Positions 17,701 to 26,523 are shown, numbered from the stretch's first letter. The stretch: DNA of 64,000 nt from Phycisphaerae bacterium (GCA_029260135.1 JAJDDV010000053.1:1-64000), one strand, 5' to 3'. Program-made: numbers and translations. The notes: generated by a model not told the origin, from the letters alone.

Positions 17701-18482
17701 AGGTGCGATGCGCGCCCAACCGCGTCGGCGTCGCGACAAAGCTTCTTTTCGATTCGCGCCCACGCGCGACGCCCCTCGGACGTCTCCACCAGATGCCGGT
17801 AATGACGCATCGGCAACACCGTCTTGCCGACGAGGTCGAGAAGCTCGAAACCCGTCGACTCGATGAGCTTGCGAACATCCCCCGGCGCAAAGGTGACGAT
17901 CGGAAACTGCTCGTCCCGGTCCCTGGTCAGCCAGTGCGTCTTGCCGTCGCGCAGGTAACGCGACATGGCGGCGGGATCGCCACGCTGCAGGTAGTAATCC
18001 AGCCCGGCCCACCGATTGTCGAACGTGGCGACGAGCACGCCGCCGTCCTGTAAGATGCGCCGAATCTGCTTCATGGTCTTGGCTGGCGATTCCGTACAGC
18101 CGATCGGATCGCCCAACGCAATGGCAAGCGCAAAACGGTTCGCCTGAAGTGCGGAGAGGTCAGCCAGGTCGGCCTGGAGAAACGTGTGCTGCTCGACGGG
18201 AGCAATCTTTTCAATCTTCTTGCGGGCCTGGTCGACCATGCGATGCGACAGGTCCACGCACGTGACGGCGAAGCCGCTTCGGACGATTTTTGCCGCCCAT
18301 GTCCCCGTGCCGCAGCCCAGGTCGACGACCTCTGCCCCCGCGTCGCGAGGCAGGAAGGGCTTGAGGTAGTCCCAGGTCAGCGCATCGTGCCACTTCCAGA
18401 AGGCGTCGTCGTAGCTGTGGTCATACCGCGGGGCCACGCGATCGTGGTACTTCGCGGCGGCGGATCGTCGGGAGCGAGCCAT
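17670..18482 (-). CDS. Class I SAM-dependent methyltransferase
   Basis: About 270 residues. Motif I VVDLGCGTGTWAAKIVRSGF (near residues 45-65), the acidic residue after strand 2 (VTCVDLS), and ILQDGGVLVATFDNRW (motif IV/post region) define a class I methyltransferase. The substrate is unknown; this group includes UbiE-like and small-molecule enzymes. Nested starts exist at 18494, 18491 and 18482; none has a clear ribosome site, and 18482 (MARSRRSAAAKYHDRVAPRYD) gives the shortest plausible form. No operon partner. Confidence 0.85.
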   Translation of the reverse strand: MARSRRSAAAKYHDRVAPRYDHSYDDAFWKWHDALTWDYLKPFLPRDAGAEVVDLGCGTGTWAAKIVRSGFAVTCVDLSHRMVDQARKKIEKIAPVEQHTFLQADLADLSALQANRFALAIALGDPIGCTESPAKTMKQIRRILQDGGVLVATFDNRWAGLDYYLQRGDPAAMSRYLRDGKTHWLTRDRDEQFPIVTFAPGDVRKLIESTGFELLDLVGKTVLPMRHYRHLVETSEGRRAWARIEKKLCRDADAVGRASHLQVACRVTPT

Positions 18483-18711
18483 GATGTGCATCATCTTACG
18501 ACGATCGGACGATTCGTGCAGCGCTCCGACCACGACGAAGTCTCGCCCCCACCCCACCAAGGCGGAGCGGGTAGGGTCGATAACCTCCCCGACGCCCGGA
18601 CCGATTCAGGGATTCTTTGCGCGGTGCCTCGGGATGAGTTGACCTTTCGGACCGGTCTTGCAACGATGACACTTGGAAGACGCAGACACAAGACGTGGGG
18701 AGCCGCAGGAT

Positions 18712-19272
18712 ATGATTAACGCTATCGACCTCCGCAAGGGAAGAACGATCGTCCACGACGGCGAGCTGGCGATCGTCCACGATTGCCGGCACGTGGCCAA
18801 GGGCAACAAGGGAAGCTACATGCAGACCAAGCTCAAGAACTTCAAATCCGGCAAGATGTATGAGGTTCGGTTCAACGTGAACGAACGGATCGAGATTCCG
18901 TTTGTGGAGACGAAGGAATACGAATTCCTCTACCGCGACGGTCAGGATTTCGTCGTGATGGACCAGGAAAGCTACGATCAGTTCCCCATCGGCGAAGCGC
19001 TCGTCGGCGACGCCGCCCAATGGCTGACGCCGAACCTGAAAGTCTCCTGTCAAATCTACGAAGGGCAGATGATCTCGCTCGAACCACCGCTCACCGTCAC
19101 GCTTCAAGTCACCGAAGCGCCGCCCGTAGTGAAGGGCGCCACCGTTACGAACCAACCCAAGGATGTCTTGCTCGAAACGGGCGTGCGGATCCGTGTACCG
19201 GCGTTTATCGCCGAAGGTGAACGCGTCAACGTAGACACAAGGACGGGCGCATACATCGAACGAGCGAAGTGA
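18712..19272 (+). CDS. efp: Elongation factor P
   Basis: 186 residues, the standard three-domain length: an N-terminal KOW-like domain, then OB domains with VEFIxx-type DLRKGRTIVHDGELAIV, YRDGQDFVVMDQESYDQ and the C-terminal ATVTNQPKDVLLETGVRIRVPAFI...VDTRTGAYIER signature. EF-P relieves ribosome stalling on proline stretches. The loop that carries the modified residue in E. coli (K34) reads AKGNKGSYM, so a lysine is present at the tip; no EpmA/EpmB-type modification gene lies nearby. The ATG at 18712 matches the family N-terminus. Confidence 0.95.
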   Translation: MINAIDLRKGRTIVHDGELAIVHDCRHVAKGNKGSYMQTKLKNFKSGKMYEVRFNVNERIEIPFVETKEYEFLYRDGQDFVVMDQESYDQFPIGEALVGDAAQWLTPNLKVSCQIYEGQMISLEPPLTVTLQVTEAPPVVKGATVTNQPKDVLLETGVRIRVPAFIAEGERVNVDTRTGAYIERAK

Positions 19273-20023
19273 CCGGCGACCGCTGCACAACGTAGCGATT
19301 TCTTTCCTTTCTCTTCTGCAAGCGTGTCGTATCGCGCGCACACACCGGCGTCACCAGGTTGCGACGGGCTCGCGCGCGCGTGCGGCGACATCCCGAAATT
19401 CGTTCAACGGCTATGTTCAGCGGAACGAATGCAAGCGAAAAACCAAAAAAAGTGAAAAAATTTTTTGCTCTCTTGAATGCCCCTACGCAGCGTTGAATGC
19501 GATGCGTCTAAACACAAGAAGAGCATGCCTTCCGCTTGACGCGCGCCGAACTGCGCCTGTGAAACAACCTCACGCGCGCGCTGCTCTCACCGCCCCATCG
19601 CGTCGACCTCATCCGCGATCGATGTCGCAACGGGCCTTGAGGCCACGCGCCGCTTCGAGTGATGCCGTGTCGCGCTCGTCCACACCGCACCGAAGGCCTG
19701 CCCGACGACATGGGTGGTTTTTCCCGCGTTTTTTGCCACATTCAGGAAGTCGACACCGCGCCCACCTCGGATCACGATGCGATGACTTGACGTTCTTGGC
19801 AGAGCGCGCGACGCGTTTCATCGTCGCGCACGAATGACATCTTGCTGCACCATCGAAACGACGTCCCGCGCCGAAGTGCCAGCGCCGTGACGCTTGAACA
19901 CCACGCGTCGCGATACGTGCCAAGGCATGTCGCTCAGCGCAGCGACAACGCATCAAGTTCTCGGCGCAGCGCGGTTCGCCGTCGGCAAAGAGGGCTGAGA
20001 TGCGTTACGGTCGCAATTTTTTT
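19273..20023. other. 750-bp gene-free region
   Basis: No convincing gene. It is rich in CGCGCG tracts and has one AT block (AAAAAATTTTTT at about 19455-19466), which could be a bend or a weak bidirectional stop site. Open frames here are opposite-strand overlaps without domain features. I looked for tmRNA, RNase P, SRP and 6S landmarks and did not recognise any. Confidence 0.45.
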
Positions 20024-20051
20024 TTGACAGAGCGTCGTCATGGTGTAACAT
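20024..20051 (+). promoter_or_regulatory. Near-consensus sigma-70 promoter of the lysine-rich protein gene
   Basis: TTGACA (20024-20029) preceded by a run of nine T, a 16-nt spacer, then TAACAT (20046-20051). Start of transcription expected about 20058. This is the best promoter match in the window and sits just ahead of a full-length anti-Shine-Dalgarno match. Confidence 0.75.
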
Positions 20052-20076
20052 TTTCCTCAGAAAGGAGGTGATGTCC

Positions 20077-20325
20077 ATGGCGAAGAAACGCAAGGTTGCC
20101 AAGAAGAAGGCTGCCAAGAAGAAGGCTGGCAAGAAGAAAGCTGCCAAGAAGAAGGGCGGCAAGAAGAAGGCTGCCAAGAAAAAGGCTGGCAAGAAGAAGG
20201 CTGGCAAGAAGAAGGCAACGAAGAAGAAAGCTGCCAAGAAGAAGGCTGGCAAAAAGAAGGCAACAAAGAAGAAAGCTGCCAAGAAGAAAGCTGGCAAGAA
20301 GAAGCGGGCCAAGAAGCGCCGCTAG
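20077..20325 (+). CDS. Lysine/alanine-rich histone H1-like DNA-binding protein
   Basis: 82 residues, almost only Lys, Ala and Gly, built from a 5-residue repeat (KKKAA/KKKAG/KKKGG/KKKAT; 15-nt DNA units) after the leader MAKKRKVA and ending KKRAKKRR. Such proteins resemble the C-terminal tail of eukaryotic histone H1 and chlamydial Hc1/Hc2, and bind and compact DNA non-specifically. AAAGGAGGTGA (20061-20071) is a complete match to the 16S rRNA 3' end, so high expression is likely. Two ATGs (20071 and 20077) give MSMAKK or MAKK; spacing favours 20077. Its own promoter and terminator make it a monocistronic unit. Confidence 0.85.
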   Translation: MAKKRKVAKKKAAKKKAGKKKAAKKKGGKKKAAKKKAGKKKAGKKKATKKKAAKKKAGKKKATKKKAAKKKAGKKKRAKKRR

Positions 20326-20450
20326 AGAATGTAGGACATCACGTGCACGACCCGGTGGCGCCGGCATACAGGCCACCTTCGACCGGCTCTCGCCACGGCA
20401 GTCGGTTCGGTGCGCTGCAAGCGTTGACTGGGTACGGCCAAAGTCAGGAG

Positions 20451-20494
20451 GAAGGAAGGCGTCTCTCGCCACGGCGACGCCTTCCTCCTTTTTT
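20451..20494 (+). terminator. Rho-independent terminator of the lysine-rich protein gene
   Basis: AGGAAGGCGTC (20453-20463) pairs over 11 bp with GACGCCTTCCT (20476-20486) around a 12-nt loop, followed by TTTTTT (20489-20494). It lies 125 nt past the stop codon at 20325. Confidence 0.85.
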
Positions 20495-20542
20495 GCGCCG
20501 ACCCACCCCTCTGAATCGATCCAACTCCGCTCAACATGACCA

Positions 20543-21700
20543 CTACGGTACCGTGCTGGGGCGACTGCCCGGCTTGCACGTCCGGCAGGGTGTGCGCCCC
20601 GCCTGCCGTGCCGCCGCCACCGAGGCGAACGCAACAAGGTTATCCGGCTTGATCCGTTTGGCGTGACCACAGCCTCCGGTGTGGTAGATCGTCGAATGTC
20701 GACTCCCCACGAACCCGACGGAGCGACGATTCGAGGCCGAATCCGTCGCCGAGGAGGCCCAGCGACGCGGATCGGGGCGACCCGCCTTCACCCAGGCACT
20801 CCCGATCAGCCTGGCACCGAGCAGCGAGGCCGCCTCCAACCGCGATTCCAACGCGGTCACTTCGCGACGCGCCAGGTCGTCATAGTAGGCGTCCGACGAA
20901 GCCGCAAAGCCCGAGGTATCTGCAACGCCCAACTCTATCGTCAACGCCTCGTCGACCTTCGACCAACGCGCGACCAGCTGGTAGCTATCGAGCAAGACCG
21001 CAAAGATCTCTGCCAACGGATCGTCGGCGATTTCGAACCGCTCGGGCGCCACACGAACCTCGTACGACAGGCGACTTCGCAACCGCGACGGAAGTCCTTC
21101 ATGGAAACGATGCCGCACCGTTCGATCGCATCTGCCGGCTCCGTTTGAAGAATCCGCAGCCCATCGGATGTTCCCTGAATGTGATCCGCTACGATCGAAC
21201 GTGGTGTTGAAGGGAAGCGCAGCCTCCGTCGAAAGTTCGAGGATCATCCGTGCCTCGGCGATGATGATCGCCGCCTCGCCGTCGCGCATGGCGCCGGCCA
21301 ACTGGGCGCATCGATCGACCAGCGCCCATGGTAGCCAGCCTCCTTCCGTCACGCCGTGTTGCCGGTAGCGCGCGGCGGCGCGGGAGCGATCGCGCGGAAA
21401 CGCCAACGCGGCTGCGCGACGAGCCTCCGCATCACCCGCCTGCGCCGCAACGTCGAGAAAGACACATCGGGATTCCGCTTTGACCGCGCGCATGAACGTC
21501 GGAGACCCGGCCGGAGTTCCGTCAGGCGATCGAGTGACGGGAGAGTCCATCTGGACCTTGAAGAACGCGCCGAGCTGGGGCGGGAGAACAGGAATGGCGG
21601 TCGCGGTCACGATGGCGTAGGCCGTCTCCGGTCGATCGCCATCCGGTGGAACCACGCCAACGCCGTGAAGGACGATTGCCAGCGCTAGCCCGATGGACAT
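20543..21700 (-). CDS. Secreted protein with phospholipase C/S1-P1-nuclease-like body and Ada-type zinc tail
   Basis: About 385 residues from the ATG at 21700. The first 17 residues are hydrophobic (signal-like). The body has the layout of zinc-dependent phospholipase C/S1-P1 nucleases: AYAIVTATAIPVLPPQLGAFF, a GGWLPWALVDR segment, and PFNTTFDRSGSHSGNIRW in the place of the usual PLHTT...GxHxRWE. Several expected zinc ligands look replaced (for example His to Asn in PFNTT), so catalysis is doubtful. The last 50 residues, FVGSRHSTIYH...CGHAKRIKPDN...TPCRTCKP, match the Ada-like Cys4/His zinc motif often attached to nucleases. Family assignment of the body is tentative; the tail is clear. Confidence 0.6.
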   Translation of the reverse strand: MSIGLALAIVLHGVGVVPPDGDRPETAYAIVTATAIPVLPPQLGAFFKVQMDSPVTRSPDGTPAGSPTFMRAVKAESRCVFLDVAAQAGDAEARRAAALAFPRDRSRAAARYRQHGVTEGGWLPWALVDRCAQLAGAMRDGEAAIIIAEARMILELSTEAALPFNTTFDRSGSHSGNIRWAADSSNGAGRCDRTVRHRFHEGLPSRLRSRLSYEVRVAPERFEIADDPLAEIFAVLLDSYQLVARWSKVDEALTIELGVADTSGFAASSDAYYDDLARREVTALESRLEAASLLGARLIGSAWVKAGRPDPRRWASSATDSASNRRSVGFVGSRHSTIYHTGGCGHAKRIKPDNLVAFASVAAARQAGRTPCRTCKPGSRPSTVP

Positions 21701-22003
21701 TGCGGTTACCCTCGCAGACGGATGCGGCGCCCGGACGAACGTGAAGGCTCTACCGTCCACGGCCCGAATCCGGCTTCGATCTTACGCCCCGCGGTTCCTT
21801 GGTCAAACGCTGCGAGCCCCGCCCGGCTTCCACCGCCAACAGAACTGCCTGCGAGCCCCTCCGCCCTGGAATCGCAACCAGGAGACCGGCCACAACTCGC
21901 CCGATGACAACTCGATCGCCCATTGCCGTTGTCCGATAAGGTGCATAGAATAAGATGTGGCGGTGTGGAGGATACGCTCCGCAGCGCGGGGGCACTACGA
22001 AAC

Positions 22004-23362
22004 ATGAACGATTGGTTCGAAGCCGAACAGCGAATCGAACGTGCGCAGCAGCTTTCCGAGTCGTTCCGTTGGGAAGAAGCGCTCGCGGAGATCGACGTTG
22101 CGCTCTCCATCAACCCCAACAACGCCGTTTGGCACGCCCACCGCGGAACCATCCTGGAAGAACTCGCCCGCTGGGATGACGCCGTTCTCGCCTACCAGAG
22201 CTCGCTCGAACTTGAACCGCAAGACGCGGAAGTGGCCGCCGCACTCGGCGTCGCATTCTGTCGCCTCGGTCGCTTCAGCCAGGCGCTGGAGATCTTCGAG
22301 AAGCTTTCACAGGATCACGCCGATCTCGAGCCGGCCTACTGCCACCGCATCGGGATCTACACCGAACTCGGCCAGCACGACAAGGCCGAGGAAATGTTCT
22401 ACCTCGCCCAGGAACTCGACGATTCCTGCCCGCGATGCTTCTTCCACCTGGGTGATTCACTGGCCGTGCGCGGTCAGCACGATCGTGCCATCTACTGCTG
22501 GGAGCGCGTCCTCGAATTTGACCCCGGTTCCATTGGCCTGAACCGCCGAATCGCGCAGTCACACCGAAGCCAAGGCAAGCTCCAAAAAGCCAGAGAGTAT
22601 TACCTTCGCGAGTTACGCGACGATCCGGGTAACACCGATCTGCTCTTCGAACTCGGCGAGCTCGCGCTCGAATCCGGCGAGCCCGCCGCTGCAGCAGCCA
22701 AGTTCGGGCAAGTGTTGGAGCTCGAGACCGGGCATATCGAGGCGAGATTCATGCTCGGCAAGATCTGGTTGATGCACGGCCAGGCCGGACAGGCACTCGC
22801 CTGCTTTGACGCCGTGCGATCGCTTTCTGACGACAAGCCCGACCTTCCCGAGTTCGACCTCAAAGTGGGCGAGGCCCTCTTCAGACTGGCCCGCTATCTC
22901 GAAGCACGGGAGCAGCTGGAGATCGCCGCCGAACTGGCCCCAGACAATGGTGCCATTCCCAACCTCCTGGGCGATTGCTGCCTCGCGATGAACAAGACCG
23001 ACGCAGCCGCCGATGCCTATCGCCGCGTGCTCGCACTCGACGCCGACAACGCCGCCGCACACCACAAACTGGCCGTCTGCCTGCTCAGGCTGGCCCGCCC
23101 CGCGCCCGCGCTGGACCACTGCCTCCACGCGCTCCGCATCAAGCCCGCGCACTCCGCCGTGATGCACACGGCTGTCCTGGCCCACCTGCAACTCGCGCAG
23201 TGGCGCGACGCCCGATCCCTGCTCCGCCGGGCACTGAAAATCGACGCCCACAACGCCGACCTTCAAAGACTCTTCCGCCGACTCTGGCGCTACCGACTGC
23301 GTCACTACTTTCACTCGATCCTGTCACTGCTCAACCGCGCACGCGGACAATCCACCACGTAG
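22004..23362 (+). CDS. TPR-repeat protein
   Basis: 452 residues made of about eleven 34-residue tetratricopeptide repeats (e.g. AVWHAHRGTILEELARWDDAVLAYQ, NAAAHHKLAVCLLRLARPAPALDH), ending in a basic helix RRLWRYRLRHYFHSILSLLNR. No signal peptide or membrane segment, so it is a cytoplasmic protein-interaction scaffold. The ATG at 22004 (MNDWFEAEQRIERAQ) begins the first repeat; the longer frame from 21923 overlaps the upstream spacer. No partner gene is linked; it is convergent with the anti-sigma gene. Confidence 0.88.
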   Translation: MNDWFEAEQRIERAQQLSESFRWEEALAEIDVALSINPNNAVWHAHRGTILEELARWDDAVLAYQSSLELEPQDAEVAAALGVAFCRLGRFSQALEIFEKLSQDHADLEPAYCHRIGIYTELGQHDKAEEMFYLAQELDDSCPRCFFHLGDSLAVRGQHDRAIYCWERVLEFDPGSIGLNRRIAQSHRSQGKLQKAREYYLRELRDDPGNTDLLFELGELALESGEPAAAAAKFGQVLELETGHIEARFMLGKIWLMHGQAGQALACFDAVRSLSDDKPDLPEFDLKVGEALFRLARYLEAREQLEIAAELAPDNGAIPNLLGDCCLAMNKTDAAADAYRRVLALDADNAAAHHKLAVCLLRLARPAPALDHCLHALRIKPAHSAVMHTAVLAHLQLAQWRDARSLLRRALKIDAHNADLQRLFRRLWRYRLRHYFHSILSLLNRARGQSTT

Positions 23363-23390
23363 GCTCGACGGCCAGACCGTCGAACCACTA

Positions 23391-26222
23391 CTACACCGCC
23401 GCGCGCTTCTTACGCCTGTGCCAGACACGCGTTGCGACCGCCGCCAGAACCGCCACCATCACCAGCCAGGGCGCCATCACAATCAACCCGTACGCAATGA
23501 ACCCCAGCGAGCTGTACAATCCCGCCAACCCGTCGCGAAGGCGCTTACGAATCGTCTCGCCCGCCCGCTCCGGCCCGGGACCGATGGCCGACTTCTCCGC
23601 AAGCGTCAACGAGACGACACCCATCGCATCCGGATGCGCGCGAGATAGATCACCCAGGCCAGCCCCTTCAATCTGCCGCATCAGCACCCGACCCAGCGAG
23701 CCAAACCGAGCGATCACCTTGTCCAGGTCGCCGGCTTTGATCCCCAGTCGAAACCCGCCCGACCAGCTCTCGTCCGATCGCTGATGACTAGACGACTCCA
23801 GCACCTGCACGTCATACTCTGCCACCAGCTTGCTCAACTGATCCCGTGCAGGATCGAACGCCGCCACCTCCACGAGCATTCGCCCGCTCGGCACCTCGCG
23901 CGGACGCTCCGACAATCTCAGCGAGAGCTGACACAACGTCTCCGCCGCCCCGCCGACGATTCGCCCGGCCTCTCCCGAGACGTTCTTCGCCGTCGTCCGC
24001 CCGAGCAATGCCAACGCTTCCGCCAACTCGCCGAATCGTCCGGCCGGAACGCGCACGTTGATCGCGGCTGCACTCGACCCGTCGTCCTGACGCGTCGTCT
24101 GGTTCGACACAATCGAACCACCCGCCGCTTCCAGTGTCGACGTCAACCGCTCAATCGATGCCCCAAGCTCATCCACCTCGATACTCATCGATCCGCTCGG
24201 CAGCTCGCGCGTCCGCTCGTACAAGCTCAGCGCCACGTTGCACGGAACACTGGCCGCCCACGCCGACGACGCCTCGCCGAACTGCTGATCGCTGACCTGA
24301 CGATTCTCCACCCTCCCGAGCGACTCGACCGCGCCCAGCAACTCCGCGAACCTCGACAGATTCACCTGAAGCTGATAACTCCCCACCAGCGACCCGCTCG
24401 TATGCTTGGCCGTGCTGCCCGAGGTGAGCCGACCGTCGAACTGCTCGAGAACATCGCCCAGCACCGCCGCAGCCTCACCCAACACCGCCACCTCGACCGA
24501 CAGCGTCGCCGACGGCACGGTTCGGGACGGCTCGTGTAGCGTCAGGTGGATCGTCGACTGCGCCACCCGATCCGCCATTACGCGAAGCTCGCCCATGAGC
24601 TGCTCGATCTGCGAACGCACGCGCGTCATCTCGCGCTCGACCTCCAGCAGCGACGAAATCTTGTCGACGAACGATTTATTGGAGATCAGCTCCTGCAGGC
24701 GCTTCTCCGTAATCTCGAGGCCGGTGATTCGAGCTTCCAGATCGACATAGGCCGCGGTGACGTCGGCCGCCTTGACATTCTCCGACTCCACCCGGCCAAG
24801 GCCCTTCAATGCGGCGAAGAGCGCCTCGAACCGCTCCGGCGCCACGCGAATGACGAACGACCCCGCCAGCGCTCCGCCCGCCTGCTCATGCGTCGACGCA
24901 TCAGCCATGGCTGCGTCGTGCTGCTTGACTACACTCTCCACCCGCGCGACGGCCTCGTTGTACGACGCAACCTCGGCCGTCAGATGTCCGGTCTTGATGA
25001 TCTTGGTCGCGGAACGCGCTTGTGGCTGCGCGGATGCGGGAGCGCTCGAAGAGTCTTCCTGCGCGGTCGTCGAGTAGCCTCCTAGCCCACTACCACCACC
25101 AAAGATGGTCTGACCCACCTGCTGTTCGTCGAGTGTCTTCGTCTTTTTCTTCGACGCGCTGCGTACAGATCCTCTCCGGCTTCGTGCGGAGGGATCCTTC
25201 TTCAGTCTGTCTATTAGCGTCGCAATTGCATCGGCGGGGACGCGGCCAACTGTGATCATTCGGGCATCGCCAGCCGTCCCATCCGCGTCCACGGCTCCGT
25301 CTGTATTGGCGTCGACGAATTGCCCTCCCGACGAATCGTCGCCGGAGTTAGAGGCAAAAGCGTACCGTATATCTGGCGGCGTCAGATCCACGGCAGACCC
25401 GGCGTTGACCGAATCTAATGACATAGGCGTGTAGACACTTCCAGCCTTCGCAACCGACTCTTCCGTTCCGGCCGCCCCGTGCCACGAGTACGCGCCGACG
25501 TAAGCGGGAGGGGTAATTCCTTTGCCTACCTTTCGGCCGCTACTGTCTGCGTACTGGCGCGGATGCACAGGTATCCCCCACCCATCCGCGTCATACTCGC
25601 CGCTTCTTGGCATACTCGACGCAGGGACGTTGGCCGGGAGCTCTGCGGCCGTCCGCGCGCGGCTCAGGCCGCTCACCGCGTGAATATTCCGTTCCGCACC
25701 AAGTCGAAACGCAATCCCTAGCACGGCTGCGATCCCCACGCTCGCAGCCGCAAACGTCCACAGCCACCCGTGCTTCCCCGGCGTTACCGCTACGGATCCG
25801 CCGTTCAGACCGGCCGTCGCAATCGCGGTCCACATCGTTTCGATCTCCTGGGCTCCGGGTTTCTCGTTCGCGGCGTCCACAACGAGCGCACGCGTCCGGC
25901 GAAGCTCCGCCAGATCCGCCGAGCAGCGCTCGCACGTCGCCAGATGCGCGTCCAGATCGGACCAGTCCTGCTCGGTCCCTGCGGTGGACCCCGTGGGCGG
26001 AGAAGAAGGTGCATCAAGATGCACCCTGCGCGACTCGGTCCCCGCAGGCGGAAGGGTCGACTCCTCCTGCGCTACCGCTCCCTTACGGTCGCGGCTCGGA
26101 TCAGGCGCACGCTTCGCGCTGCCCGCGTCCGCCGGTCGTCCCCCGCCTCCGAAGGAGGCGGGCCACCCAGCCTCTTCATGAAGCCGCCGGTCAATCAGTT
26201 CTTTTGCTTGATGACAGTCCAT
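23391..26222 (-). CDS. Membrane anti-sigma factor with zinc finger and tandem DUF4349-type domains
   Basis: 943 residues. The N-terminus has a split zf-HC2 anti-sigma zinc finger: MDCHQAKELIDRRLHEE and, about 75 residues later, LDAHLATCERCSADL. The insert between them is repeat-derived (see 25975-26175). A transmembrane helix lies near 165-185 (WLWTFAAASVGIAAVLGIAF), then a low-complexity region, then from about residue 410 four successive domains of the DUF4349 type (KIIKTGHLTAEVASYNEAVARVE...GSFVIRVAPERFEALFAAL), the first including a coiled coil (LEARITGLEITEKRLQEL...). A C-terminal helix (APWLVMVAVLAAVATRVW) ends in a basic tail. Immediately downstream of an ECF sigma gene, so it likely holds that sigma factor at the inner membrane and senses the periplasm. 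Confidence 0.82.
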   Translation of the reverse strand: MDCHQAKELIDRRLHEEAGWPASFGGGGRPADAGSAKRAPDPSRDRKGAVAQEESTLPPAGTESRRVHLDAPSSPPTGSTAGTEQDWSDLDAHLATCERCSADLAELRRTRALVVDAANEKPGAQEIETMWTAIATAGLNGGSVAVTPGKHGWLWTFAAASVGIAAVLGIAFRLGAERNIHAVSGLSRARTAAELPANVPASSMPRSGEYDADGWGIPVHPRQYADSSGRKVGKGITPPAYVGAYSWHGAAGTEESVAKAGSVYTPMSLDSVNAGSAVDLTPPDIRYAFASNSGDDSSGGQFVDANTDGAVDADGTAGDARMITVGRVPADAIATLIDRLKKDPSARSRRGSVRSASKKKTKTLDEQQVGQTIFGGGSGLGGYSTTAQEDSSSAPASAQPQARSATKIIKTGHLTAEVASYNEAVARVESVVKQHDAAMADASTHEQAGGALAGSFVIRVAPERFEALFAALKGLGRVESENVKAADVTAAYVDLEARITGLEITEKRLQELISNKSFVDKISSLLEVEREMTRVRSQIEQLMGELRVMADRVAQSTIHLTLHEPSRTVPSATLSVEVAVLGEAAAVLGDVLEQFDGRLTSGSTAKHTSGSLVGSYQLQVNLSRFAELLGAVESLGRVENRQVSDQQFGEASSAWAASVPCNVALSLYERTRELPSGSMSIEVDELGASIERLTSTLEAAGGSIVSNQTTRQDDGSSAAAINVRVPAGRFGELAEALALLGRTTAKNVSGEAGRIVGGAAETLCQLSLRLSERPREVPSGRMLVEVAAFDPARDQLSKLVAEYDVQVLESSSHQRSDESWSGGFRLGIKAGDLDKVIARFGSLGRVLMRQIEGAGLGDLSRAHPDAMGVVSLTLAEKSAIGPGPERAGETIRKRLRDGLAGLYSSLGFIAYGLIVMAPWLVMVAVLAAVATRVWHRRKKRAAV
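25975..26175. repeat. Repeat mosaic inserted in frame in the anti-sigma gene
   Basis: About 200 nt made of spacer-type modules: GGTGCATCAAGATGCACC (26008-26025; a relative is at 30227-30243), a family A repeat at 26075-26100, and the hairpin CCCGCCTCCGAAGGAGGCGGG (arms CCGCCTCC/GGAGGCGG) at about 26143-26163. Translated, it gives a proline/serine/arginine-rich segment without similarity to the zf-HC2 family. Confidence 0.75.
26075..26100. repeat. Dispersed repeat family A, copy 4
   Basis: CCGCTCCCTTACGGTCGCGG followed by CTCGGA; same frame of bases as the copies at 1105, 2514 and 2675, but inside a coding region. Confidence 0.65.
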
Positions 26223-26523
26223 GACACATCATCCACTACAGCCCTCACGCCAACCCGTAGGGTGCCACTGGCGGCTCGTCCGCCAGTGTCTTCCCTCGTC
26301 GGACAACGGGTGCTATGCCCAAGCCGAGGGCGCGGGCATGCCATTCCGCACGGCTAGCGGGCTAACTCGTAGGGTCCGCTGTGCGGCCACCGCCGCTCCC
26401 CCCCTTACCAAGGGGGGCTCCAGGGGGGTTCTGCAACACTGCGTGCCACGGATGACGGGTGCCATGGCCAAGCGAAGCGCCGGGTGCCATGGTCCACGCT
26501 TGCGTGGCCATGCCCCTGGCACC
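26223..26523. repeat. Spacer between sigma and anti-sigma genes, packed with palindromes
   Basis: 300 nt without a gene but with at least four different palindromes: CACTGGCGG/CCGCCAGTG (26263-26285), AGGGTCCGCTGTGCGGCC (26370-26388; related to 44635), CCCCCTTACCAAGGGGGG (26400-26418; related to 44571), and GCCATGG...CCACGC/GCGTGG...CATGGC-type sequence (26480-26515). Such a spacer inside a presumed operon could attenuate or stabilise the transcript. Confidence 0.65.

Noticed and set aside
19493-19837. Small plus-strand frame in the efp-downstream spacer
   Set aside because: No ribosome site, Arg/Ser/His-rich, and overlapped by equally long reverse-strand frames.
20077-20325. CRISPR-like direct repeats
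   Set aside because: The 15-nt repeats are contiguous codons of a lysine-rich protein without spacers, and promoter, ribosome site and terminator support coding.
23784-24539. 251-codon plus-strand frame
   Set aside because: Arg/His/Leu-rich shadow opposite the DUF4349 domains of the anti-sigma gene.
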